This document shows, one piece after another, positions 14,703 to 20,830 of a stretch of DNA of 20,880 bases (position 1 is its first letter; each line of letters starts with the position of its first letter). A model generated the notes under the pieces. It searched no databases, was not told the DNA's origin, and saw only the letters and a program-made list of their open reading frames with translations. This stretch comes from a virus. Both the position numbers and the translations under genes were made by a program. The stretch lies in IMG/VR virus record IMGVR_UViG_3300028822_000039, positions 1-20,880 of that record; one strand, given 5' to 3'.

Positions 14703-16623
14703 TTTGTTGGATTACGTCTTGCAATGGCTGTGCTGGCCCTGGCTGACGTAGTTGCGCTGGTCGCGCTGTCCCTGTCTGCCCTGCCATCATAGCTTCTTGT
14801 TCTTTCCTTGCCTGGTCTTGTGCCTGCCTCATTGTGTTAGATACAATGACCTCATCAAGTGAACTTACGTATTGTATCATACGCTGCATCGTTTCTTGGT
14901 CCATATCTTCCTCATGGTCCATCATGTAATGTACGAGCTTTTGCTTGTACGCAGCGTTCGCTAATCGGTTTGGTGGAATCATTTTTCCGTCAATGATTGA
15001 CTCAATATCTTTCTCAGCTTCGCTCATTAGGTTGCGACTGCCGTAGTTATCGACATCAAGTAGTTGTCGGATGTCGTCATCGGTTTCACCAGCAATCTTT
15101 CCAAGTCGCTCAATAGCAAACTTCGTATTGATGACTCCTTGTTGCCCCAGAACCGCTGAGTAGAACGCACCAGCAGCACGCTTACGATTCTCTGATAGTG
15201 CCAGCTCAGCGTTACTTTGTTCCGTTATTAGAGCAAACCCATCGTTCTTCCTAAAGATGTCGCGTCGGCTAATATTCATTACTTCAATCCCGTCAGGACC
15301 AATTATGTCTACCGCCACCTTCTTTATGAGATGCTCACGCGCTCCGTGCTCATACAGCTGCCCAAAGCGCTGGTACCCAAATGCGTATGACTTGTTAAAC
15401 AACCCAAACCGGTCAGCGACGTTCTGTTGGTTTCCTTCATAGATGGTCGCTCGTCCGTCAGTGTCCTCAACCCCTTTCGCTCCAGCAGTAACACCTGACG
15501 CAGACGCCTTAATTCTTTCCAAGGTCTCGAACACCTGGATAGGTGTATTGATTGATGGTGTCTCCTGGATCTTCACAGCGTTCGCTGCCATACCACCCTT
15601 AGCCTTAATATAACCATCCTTACGATACTTCAACTCAGCCAGGTTACTCACGACACTCGTATCAACGACCCGCATCGGCTTATTCACTCGCTCAGCGTTA
15701 TCAAGCATCTGGTTGATGCTCACTGCTTGTGCCATCAGCATCTCGCGCACATAGTCAGCTGGAGATGGTGTCCAGAATTCAGTCAGGTCGGGGTACGCTG
15801 CAAATGTCCAAAACGGCCAGAGGTTACTTTCAAATATATCAGTCAGCTTACATACCTTCACCGCTCGGCCACCGGACTCCGTAATCAGCACGTAGTACCG
15901 TTCACCTTCAAACGTGGTGTACCACTCCCAGAAGACAAACTTGTCCTTTGAAGTCATGTCCTTTTGCGCCTTGTCGTGTTTGTTGGCATAGGTACGGTTA
16001 GACTTATTCGTCTCTTCTTGGCTCGACTCAGTGTTGTTGCCGTCACCGTCAAGGAGCTGCTTCACCTCGTCCTTAATATATGACTTGTCCTTCTCTAAGT
16101 CATAACGATCTTTAACCACCCCGTAGCGTCCCATGTATCGGCCCCGCTCTAAATCAATCCCACCAGCGTCAGGGTCAACCAAGAAGTCATAAATGTCTAC
16201 GTTCTCCAGGTGAGACTGATACCCACCGTCAGAACTAGCAGCGTACGAGAAGATAGCCCGCCCATAGAGAATACACTGCTTTTTACCGGCAATATCTTTG
16301 ATATCCCAGATATCTCGATTGGAGTCAAAGTCCTTCAAGGCGTTGAGACGTTCAACCCGCTTTAGTTGCGAGTTCTTACGCTTCATAAACTTAAACGTCA
16401 GTGGGCTGTCGATTTTAGAGAGCAACGTGTGTACGTGTTCCTGCATTTGACCCAGGTCTACGTTTGCGCGGGACTCGTCCGTGCGTTCTTTAGCACCATA
16501 ATACATCGACTCGTTTTTCTGCCAAGTGGTAATTTTGCCTTGTTTGTGTCGCCGAGCGTGCGTAATTTCCTCCAGAACCTGGGAAACTATCTTTTCTCGC
16601 TTTGGTTTTGCTATATTTGCCAT
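14692..16623 (-). CDS. Portal protein
   Basis: 643 residues. The helical, basic N-terminus (MANIAKPKREKIVSQVLEEI) leads into MYYGAKERTDESRANVD, a core with DIYDFLVDPDAGGIDLERGRY and WPFWTFAAYPDLTEFW, and a long helical stem/crown region ending in a Gln/Pro-rich tail. The VDIYDFLVDP motif is typical of podovirus-type portals (often VSPxDFxxDP), and the length fits the P22/T7-like range. Portals form the dodecameric DNA channel at one capsid vertex and dock the terminase and later the adaptor. It follows the large terminase after 65 bases with its own promoter. The leader holds GGGGG seven bases before the ATG, the closest thing to a Shine-Dalgarno in the window. Confidence 0.88.
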   Translation of the reverse strand: MANIAKPKREKIVSQVLEEITHARRHKQGKITTWQKNESMYYGAKERTDESRANVDLGQMQEHVHTLLSKIDSPLTFKFMKRKNSQLKRVERLNALKDFDSNRDIWDIKDIAGKKQCILYGRAIFSYAASSDGGYQSHLENVDIYDFLVDPDAGGIDLERGRYMGRYGVVKDRYDLEKDKSYIKDEVKQLLDGDGNNTESSQEETNKSNRTYANKHDKAQKDMTSKDKFVFWEWYTTFEGERYYVLITESGGRAVKVCKLTDIFESNLWPFWTFAAYPDLTEFWTPSPADYVREMLMAQAVSINQMLDNAERVNKPMRVVDTSVVSNLAELKYRKDGYIKAKGGMAANAVKIQETPSINTPIQVFETLERIKASASGVTAGAKGVEDTDGRATIYEGNQQNVADRFGLFNKSYAFGYQRFGQLYEHGAREHLIKKVAVDIIGPDGIEVMNISRRDIFRKNDGFALITEQSNAELALSENRKRAAGAFYSAVLGQQGVINTKFAIERLGKIAGETDDDIRQLLDVDNYGSRNLMSEAEKDIESIIDGKMIPPNRLANAAYKQKLVHYMMDHEEDMDQETMQRMIQYVSSLDEVIVSNTMRQAQDQARKEQEAMMAGQTGTARPAQLRQPGPAQPLQDVIQQNVR

Positions 16624-16665
16624 AAATTGACCCCCGCCAATCTATTTTTGTGAATAATTACTACA

Positions 16666-16674
16666 ATTATAGCA
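16666..16674 (-). promoter_or_regulatory. Extended -10 promoter of the portal operon
   Basis: Minus strand reads TGCTATAAT in the gap between the TerL stop (UGA at 16689-16691) and the portal start at 16623. The predicted start is near 16659, giving a leader of about 36 bases that contains GGCGGGGG seven bases before the ATG. No -35 is visible. Confidence 0.6.
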
Positions 16675-16688
16675 CCTTTGTGTCTTAA

Positions 16689-19202
16689 TCAGATACCTAT
16701 GTCATGGAAGAGGGGCTCATCTTCCTCAATTTCCTCGTATTGTTCGGTAAATGTAGCGTACTTGCGCATCTGATAGCCAATGGCACAGTTGTGTACCAAA
16801 ATATTGTTAGCAAAGTATTCTGGAGAACCCTCAACCTGCAAATTATAAACTGTCTGCACGCTTTCTCCTTCTGTTTTTAAAGCATTTTGTCCCACAATAT
16901 TTTTGGTGGGGTACTCTAGTGAGATACGGTAACCCACACACCTCGCAAGTTTTCTCTTTGAATGGTTTTTTACGATGTTCACCTTGTGACCGATGGGTGC
17001 AACCGCGCGAACAAAAGCGCGCATTGTGGCTGACTGTTTCAAACTGGTCATCACACCATTCACATTTTCTTTTAGAGCGTTCGCGGGTTTTAATGCTTTC
17101 TCGTATACCCTGATTGACCGCTTCTCTATTTTGGACCAAGTTTTGTCGCAATGCCTCTTTTCTTTCAGGTTCCTCCATGTGTAAACGCATGTGTGCTGAA
17201 TGAGAAAGACACTCCAAGTTATCGGGGCGATTATTAAAAGGATTGCCGTCTTTATGATGAACACAATAACCTTTTGGAATAGGTCCATTATGTTTTTCCC
17301 AAATGACCCTATGAAGGTATTTAGCAGACTTTTTATTGGTTGCACCGCCTGAGAAATAAACTCGATGATTCCGGTGTGGTGAGTTGGGGTACCGATAATA
17401 TTTTGTGCCTCGGTATAAGACATATTCTCGATGGCCCTCTTTGATTCGTTCCATACTGTTATGGTATCACCGTGGCGAACTTGTGACAAGTCTTTTATAC
17501 CACCATTAACAAACACTGGATGATCGGGGGTTCCTGTTAGCCCAATATTAGTAATAACTTCTTTGGGGTGAGCAATGTTAGCAGTCACTTGTTTGTAACC
17601 GTTCCGAGTCATAACCTTATCGCCAACCCTAATGGACTCAATAGGACGCTGACCTTTGTTGGTCAAAACCATTGTCCCTTTAACAAAACACGCCATAAAC
17701 AAATCAAAGTGTCGGGTAACCAATCCAACCTTAGTATCAGTCAGGTCAGCTGTGGTGTATGACCGCATCTCCTTCAACACGTTCTTGTCGTATATCTTAA
17801 TCTTCCCGTCATTGTAGTCTTTCCGAAACTCAAACAACATAGCGGGCTTGCTCTTCCTAGTAGTCCGCCACCCAAACGTCTCAGACACACGCAAGGTGCG
17901 ACTACCCTCCTTCCGTTCAGTATATATATTAGGATACCCGCGCATGGTGGCGATAGTAGCGTGCCCGGTGTTGTTGTTCTCAGGCGCGATAATACAGTTA
18001 CCAAACTCACGCCCGACCCGCACCAGCTCGTGGCCAAACAGGTCAGGAGGGATGCGGTTATTAAAGTATGTCCCCACCAGGCGGGCCACATCTCCGTCAA
18101 ACGTACCAAAGTCCCACAACGCAAACGTGTTAGCGTCTTTCCCAATACCCTCACTGGTGTCAGCTCCGATACCATACTTGTGGTGTGGCTGATATGAGTC
18201 CCAGTACTTCACTCCGGCTGACTCAAACGTAGGCTGCTTACACGCATCCAAATCAGCATCTACCCGTGACCGATCAAAGAAGCTAGAGTCAGACCGAGAT
18301 GGGTCAGCCATGTACTCACCCCAGAAATCCTCAGCATCTCCTTGCAAGATGCGGATTTTCTCCTTGTCATAGCGCTCAGGCCAAGTGGGGCTACCGTCTT
18401 CCCTCATAATAGGTATCTTGTCCACCAGGACCGACGGCTTGTTAAAGAACCACTGAATCACCCCCTCCTCCGAGATATAGTTACCGTTACACATCCAAGA
18501 GCCGTCAGCCGACAAACCAGAAATAGCTTCATCAATACGATTGATAGTAGCTTCCGTCTGAGCAAGAGACTGGATAGATTCTCGATCCTCCACGTCGTCA
18601 AATATAATCCAGTCAGGGCGGTACGCATCTTGCAGGTGACCTCGCTGGGTGACACCGATCGTCCCAGCGAGTACCTTGCGCTGGTCAACAGTGGTGAACG
18701 CACCCATAGTCTCCTCACGCTTCTTGTCCCCCTCCCTTACAAAGATGTCTCCGTAAAGCTCCTTCAGTGTAACAATGTTGTTATACACGTCGGTTACTAA
18801 CTGACGCGCGTTACCCATATTCCTTGTCATCACCTTAATGTACTTCCTGGTAAAAGCTCGATCGTTGAGAATGACGAATGTTAAAAAGAGCTTAGTGAGA
18901 CTCGTCTTAGCACAGCCACGAAACCCCAGGTTCAAGTACCGTATCTCCCCGTAATAAGAACGGCGCATGTGTTCGATTATCACCGGATGGAAGTCCGGTA
19001 CTGGCGAAGTAAAGTAGCGGGAGAAAAATAGGTGACAGAACAAGTCGAACTTAAACCGAAACGTCAGTGCGTCGTCAGCATCCGATACCGCCAATAAAGT
19101 TAGTATCTTAGTGCGGTCATTGTCCTTGAGGTGATCCAAGGCAATATCCATCATTTGCTGGTTGTATAAGTGACGGGGAAATTGTGACTGTTCTAGGTCC
19201 AT
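16689..19202 (-). CDS. terL: Large terminase subunit with in-frame intein
   Basis: 837 residues including a 301-residue intein; the spliced protein would be 536 residues, normal for TerL. It packages DNA with an N-terminal ATPase and cuts concatemers with a C-terminal RNase H-like nuclease. Walker A is GFRGCAKTS (93-101) and Walker B is WIIFDDVED (198-206, acidic pair D202-D203, E205). Nuclease acidic residues are D348 (GIGADTSEG), E408 (IIAPENNN) and D500 (RHFDLFMA). The intein starts at C505, four residues after D500, so catalytic motif III is completed only after splicing. The gene ends in UGA, and its ATG lies 6 bases after TGGTACAAT, predicting a leaderless mRNA. It follows a small HNH-like gene by 18 bases and precedes the portal, the usual packaging order. 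Confidence 0.95.
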   Translation of the reverse strand: MDLEQSQFPRHLYNQQMMDIALDHLKDNDRTKILTLLAVSDADDALTFRFKFDLFCHLFFSRYFTSPVPDFHPVIIEHMRRSYYGEIRYLNLGFRGCAKTSLTKLFLTFVILNDRAFTRKYIKVMTRNMGNARQLVTDVYNNIVTLKELYGDIFVREGDKKREETMGAFTTVDQRKVLAGTIGVTQRGHLQDAYRPDWIIFDDVEDRESIQSLAQTEATINRIDEAISGLSADGSWMCNGNYISEEGVIQWFFNKPSVLVDKIPIMREDGSPTWPERYDKEKIRILQGDAEDFWGEYMADPSRSDSSFFDRSRVDADLDACKQPTFESAGVKYWDSYQPHHKYGIGADTSEGIGKDANTFALWDFGTFDGDVARLVGTYFNNRIPPDLFGHELVRVGREFGNCIIAPENNNTGHATIATMRGYPNIYTERKEGSRTLRVSETFGWRTTRKSKPAMLFEFRKDYNDGKIKIYDKNVLKEMRSYTTADLTDTKVGLVTRHFDLFMACFVKGTMVLTNKGQRPIESIRVGDKVMTRNGYKQVTANIAHPKEVITNIGLTGTPDHPVFVNGGIKDLSQVRHGDTITVWNESKRAIENMSYTEAQNIIGTPTHHTGIIEFISQAVQPIKSLLNTFIGSFGKNIMDLFQKVIVFIIKTAILLIIAPITWSVFLIQHTCVYTWRNLKEKRHCDKTWSKIEKRSIRVYEKALKPANALKENVNGVMTSLKQSATMRAFVRAVAPIGHKVNIVKNHSKRKLARCVGYRISLEYPTKNIVGQNALKTEGESVQTVYNLQVEGSPEYFANNILVHNCAIGYQMRKYATFTEQYEEIEEDEPLFHDIGI
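16788..17690 (-). mobile_element. Class 1 intein in TerL (residues 505-805)
   Basis: All splicing elements are visible in the TerL frame. Block A begins C505-FVKGTMVLTNKGQRPIESI, with VGDKV typical of the N-splicing domain. Block B is TGTPDHPVF, with T558 and H561 as the TxxH motif. Blocks F-G are TVYNLQVEGSPEYFANNILV followed by H804-N805, and the next extein residue is C806. Splicing would join MA to CAIGYQ and restore the nuclease motif. The N-domain is about 78 residues and the recognisable C-domain about 20-25. Between them lies a 200-residue linker with no endonuclease motif in this frame, including a hydrophobic run at 645-668. The linker DNA instead encodes an HNH enzyme in another frame. 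Confidence 0.93.
16843..17454 (-). CDS. HNH homing endonuclease nested out of frame inside the intein
   Basis: 203 residues, offset by 2 bases (mod 3) from the TerL frame. The core is KSAKYLHRVIWEKHNGPIP, then VHHKDGNPFNNRPDNL (H66-H67, N75) and SHSAHMRLH (H85/H88), the HNH_3-type fold of phage mobile endonucleases. Two zinc fingers follow, each C-x2-C-x13-C-x3-C: C131/C134/C148/C152 and C170/C173/C187/C191, with a basic tail RRRKRADSL. The ATG lies inside the codons for intein V583-W584, and an in-frame UGA five codons upstream excludes extension. The TAA falls in the codons for TVYN at the start of intein block F. It therefore fits exactly between the splicing blocks. The inferred role is to cut intein-free terL alleles and spread the intein. 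How it is translated is unclear, since no Shine-Dalgarno or strong promoter precedes it. Confidence 0.9.
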   Translation of the reverse strand: MERIKEGHREYVLYRGTKYYRYPNSPHRNHRVYFSGGATNKKSAKYLHRVIWEKHNGPIPKGYCVHHKDGNPFNNRPDNLECLSHSAHMRLHMEEPERKEALRQNLVQNREAVNQGIRESIKTRERSKRKCEWCDDQFETVSHNARFCSRGCTHRSQGEHRKKPFKEKTCEVCGLPYLTRVPHQKYCGTKCFKNRRRKRADSL

Positions 19203-19208
19203 TTAGTT

Positions 19209-19217
19209 ATTGTACCA
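19209..19217 (-). promoter_or_regulatory. Extended -10 promoter of terL, leaderless
   Basis: Minus strand reads TGGTACAAT, with 6 bases to the ATG at 19202, so transcription should begin on the start codon. It sits just after the stop of the HNH-like gene. One base differs from TATAAT. Confidence 0.5.
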
Positions 19218-19220
19218 GAG

Positions 19221-19541
19221 TTATGCCCAGGGATTTACAAACTTGCGGGTAATAGTGGTGTGCTCTGGGTTTACACACTGGTCGATACCACAGGTGCCTT
19301 GTACGTAAATCTCTTTCATTTCACGTCGTTCTTGCTTGATTGTGTAATTAAGAGTCTGGGGGTCGTGAATAGCAGCTGATACTTTTTTTACAGGTACGTT
19401 GTTAAAACGCTTCTGGGCGCATATCCAGCATCCTGGGGAGTTTTTCCCAGTGAGCTTGATTACGGGGATGCCGGTAAATTTTGAAAATTCGTTGTCCGCT
19501 GTGCGTTTTACCTTTCTCATTCGTTTAGATGGTACGGGCAT
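19221..19541 (-). CDS. Small HNH-like zinc protein between TerS and TerL
   Basis: 106 residues. The N-terminus is basic (MPVPSKRMRKVKRTADNE). C38-x2-C41 (GCWICAQ) and a C-terminal C84-x4-C89-VNPEH94 (TCGIDQCVNPEH) form the zinc-binding frame of HNH proteins, whose usual pattern is H-x-C-x(n)-C-V-N-P-x-H-L. The first catalytic His expected near residue 82 is not there (VQGTCG), so nuclease activity is doubtful. HNH proteins encoded beside terminases, such as HK97 gp74, are known to assist DNA packaging; a packaging accessory role is inferred here. It has a -35/-10 promoter about 100 bases upstream and ends 18 bases before terL. Confidence 0.55.
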   Translation of the reverse strand: MPVPSKRMRKVKRTADNEFSKFTGIPVIKLTGKNSPGCWICAQKRFNNVPVKKVSAAIHDPQTLNYTIKQERREMKEIYVQGTCGIDQCVNPEHTTITRKFVNPWA

Positions 19542-19616
19542 GGTTTATTTGGTTGTTAATCGACCATACAAAGCCGATATAGTAGTAAGCGAGGCTTGGT
19601 TAATATGTTTATGGCT

Positions 19617-19644
19617 AGCCTGCCCCCTGCCTAGGGGACAGGCT
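19617..19644 (-). other. GC-rich hairpin at the predicted 5' end of the HNH-like/terL transcript
   Basis: Minus strand: AGCCTG, T, CCCC, a 6-base loop, GGGG, G, CAGGCT. In RNA the T/G position is a U-G wobble, giving a continuous 11-bp stem; on the plus strand the same position is a C/A mismatch, so the fold favours the minus-strand RNA. The predicted transcription start (about 19639) falls at its edge. No U tract follows. Confidence 0.55.
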
Positions 19645-19645
19645 C

Positions 19646-19674
19646 AGTATATACTCATAATCCATTACAGTCAA
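19646..19674 (-). promoter_or_regulatory. -35/-10 promoter for the HNH-like gene
   Basis: Minus strand: TTGACT, a spacer of exactly 17 bases, then TATACT. It is the best two-box promoter on the minus strand. The predicted start near 19639 gives a leader of about 98 bases beginning with the GC-rich hairpin. Confidence 0.55.
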
Positions 19675-19814
19675 TGCACCTTTGGGGTTCTACAAGGGGT
19701 TTGGGGTGCTGTCAAGTTACTTTTGAAAAATTGGGAATTTTTGTGTGGATAGATATAGTATCTAGCGCCGGCAAATAAAAAATAACACCCCCCCCACCCC
19801 ATTATCGCGCACAA

Positions 19815-19850
19815 AATAACTAGGTATAATAGCCATTATACTCAGTTATT
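19815..19850. repeat. Near-perfect 36-base inverted repeat with TATAAT on both strands
   Basis: AATAACT and GTATAAT on the left pair with ATTATAC and AGTTATT on the right around AGCC, with one mismatch and one wobble in between. Each strand carries TATAAT (19825-19830 plus, 19835-19840 minus). It lies about 40 bases past the small terminase stop. It could be a bidirectional promoter/operator, or a weak terminator, since the minus transcript continues UUUUG. Confidence 0.5.
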
Positions 19851-19890
19851 ATAAAATATGGCTTAAAACAAGGCTATTTTCGCCCTGTCT

Positions 19891-20436
19891 TTACTGTGTA
19901 TTGCCTTTATCAGTGCGTTTGGGCTCGGTTTCCTCTATCTTCACTGTGTAATCAGGCTCGATCATGGGTGCTGCCTTGTGCTCTGTGCCTTGTAATGCGT
20001 TGGCGAGACTGTTAAGTGTGTCCGGTGTAAGTGTGAAAAGGCCGCTGTTTTCTACTACAGTCTTAGTACTCCACACGTCACGTCCTACTCTTTCAGCTGT
20101 GAAGTGTGTGCTTTTCTGTCGTAACGACAGTTTTTTCTCGTCAGCATCGTCAGGTATAGATAAGTCAGACTCTATGTTTTTCTCAGCCTGTTGCAATAGC
20201 TTGTTATAGTACTCAGCACGATCAACGGCCTTGTCTGTCTGTTCAGCCTTCTTATTTATAACCATGCTCTTAGCAAGAGGCACAAGGCGCTTGTGCGCGT
20301 TACTCTTGGCGTAACTTTCAGCGAACCCCGCACGAATAGCAGATTGTACAGCGTTGTCATAAGTAGGACTGGCTGGGCTTGTGTACCACTGTACAAACTC
20401 CAAGTCTCTAAGTGACGGCTCTTTTCTTTTTGGCAT
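19891..20436 (-). CDS. terS: Small terminase subunit
   Basis: 181 residues from ATG at 20436; twelve upstream codons are open but overlap the promoter, so the MPKRKEP start is preferred. Residues 8-50 (LRDLEFVQWYT, then AVQSAIRAGFAESYAKSNA) match the N-terminal DNA-binding helix-turn-helix pattern of small terminases (xxF-x4-Y-x(n)-NAxxAAxxAGY-type). A coiled-coil-like middle (about 70-105) would form the ring, and the C-terminus is charged and flexible (IEETEPKRTDKGNTQ). TerS recognises the packaging site and regulates TerL. It is the first gene of the minus-strand module, two genes before terL. The ATG is 9 bases after GTGTATAAT, with no Shine-Dalgarno. Confidence 0.8.
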   Translation of the reverse strand: MPKRKEPSLRDLEFVQWYTSPASPTYDNAVQSAIRAGFAESYAKSNAHKRLVPLAKSMVINKKAEQTDKAVDRAEYYNKLLQQAEKNIESDLSIPDDADEKKLSLRQKSTHFTAERVGRDVWSTKTVVENSGLFTLTPDTLNSLANALQGTEHKAAPMIEPDYTVKIEETEPKRTDKGNTQ

Positions 20437-20445
20437 ATTTACCAA

Positions 20446-20454
20446 ATTATACAC
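20446..20454 (-). promoter_or_regulatory. -10 promoter of terS, near-leaderless
   Basis: Minus strand reads GTGTATAAT, with 9 bases to the ATG at 20436. The predicted start is within about 3 bases of the start codon. The TG sits one base closer to the hexamer than in the other extended -10 boxes. Confidence 0.55.
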
Positions 20455-20545
20455 TAAAACGACGCAACACAATCAATTCTAAACCCTTCAAAACTGTACA
20501 CACGACATATACCATGCACAACTTACCACCACAACCGCACCAAAG

Positions 20546-20564
20546 TTGTCCACAGTTATACACA
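20546..20564 (+). other. Pair of DnaA-box-like sites
   Basis: TTGTCCACA (20546-20554) and TTATACACA (20556-20564) lie in tandem, one base apart. The second fits TTATNCACA exactly. The first is the form preferred in high-GC Gram-positive bacteria. The pair sits in an intergenic, strand-biased stretch, so a replication origin or a DnaA-controlled promoter is possible. Two boxes are few for an origin. Confidence 0.4.
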
Positions 20565-20571
20565 AAACCCC

Positions 20572-20600
20572 TTGACACTTGTACACCATGCGTGTACATT
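20572..20600 (+). promoter_or_regulatory. Rightward promoter with an operator in its spacer
   Basis: A perfect -35 TTGACA (20572-20577), a 17-base spacer and TACATT (20595-20600) as -10, preceded by TG. The predicted start is near 20607. The spacer and -10 are covered by the palindrome at 20580-20598, so a bound repressor would block RNA polymerase. Confidence 0.6.
20580..20598. repeat. 19-bp palindromic operator
   Basis: TGTACAC, a 5-base spacer, then GTGTACA: perfect 7-base half-sites. Related TGTACA motifs occur nearby (about 20496 and 20623). The symmetry and its place between -35 and -10 fit a dimeric repressor site. Confidence 0.6.
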
Positions 20601-20631
20601 ATAGATATACAAGCAATAACCTTGTACATAT

Positions 20632-20817
20632 ATGATCCACCACATCAACAGCAAACCCCACAAAAATATACAAATGAACAAACCACAACGCCGCGCACTA
20701 CCACACTACCGACACACACAACGCGCAGCGGCAGCGAAGAATGTAGCCGCAACCATTGCACTATTTGCAACATTCACCGGCCTACTCATTATCACAATGG
20801 CGATAACAATCAACTAA
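20632..20817 (+). CDS. Small membrane protein, start of a rightward transcription unit
   Basis: 61 residues from ATG 20632, or 47 from ATG 20674 (MNKPQRRALPHYR), which I cannot separate since neither has a Shine-Dalgarno. The N-terminal half is basic (HYRHTQRAAAAKN); the C-terminal half is one hydrophobic span (ATIALFATFTGLLIITMAIT) ending two residues later, so a C-tail-anchored or N-in/C-out protein is likely. The only plausible plus-strand gene in the window, it sits 25 bases after the predicted start of the rightward promoter. No family is recognised; a small early protein or a holin-like role are guesses. Confidence 0.4.
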   Translation: MIHHINSKPHKNIQMNKPQRRALPHYRHTQRAAAAKNVAATIALFATFTGLLIITMAITIN

Positions 20818-20830
20818 CGAACCAACGGCA

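Larger units (their letters stand above)
19542..19890. other. Structured non-coding gap after small terminase
   Basis: This 349-base gap contains no gene I can support. From right to left it holds a 36-base inverted repeat with TATAAT on both strands (19815-19850), a C8-A-C4 run (19788-19800, G-rich on the transcribed strand), an A/T inverted repeat with a GGG loop (19726-19742), a minus-strand -35/-10 promoter (19646-19674) and a GC-rich hairpin (19617-19644). A weaker TTGACA-N17-TAGAAC candidate sits at 19687-19715. Lying between terminase genes, it is a plausible pac/cos or control region, which is inference. Confidence 0.5.
20437..20631. promoter_or_regulatory. Divergent control region
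   Basis: About 195 bases between the leftward structural module and a rightward ORF, with no supportable gene. The plus strand is strikingly rich in A and C and poor in G. It holds the leftward terS promoter, two DnaA-like boxes, a rightward promoter with an internal palindrome, and further TGTACA-type sites near 20496 and 20623. The minus-strand ORF that can be drawn here is Cys/Val-rich and looks spurious. Confidence 0.6.

Noticed and set aside
18342-18800. 152-codon plus-strand ORF opposite terL
   Set aside because: It lies opposite the terminase ATPase domain, which has clear Walker motifs; no independent evidence.
20447-20629. 60-codon minus-strand ORF in the divergent region
   Set aside because: Cys/Val/Gly-rich with no domain. 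It overlaps the terS promoter, DnaA boxes and operator.
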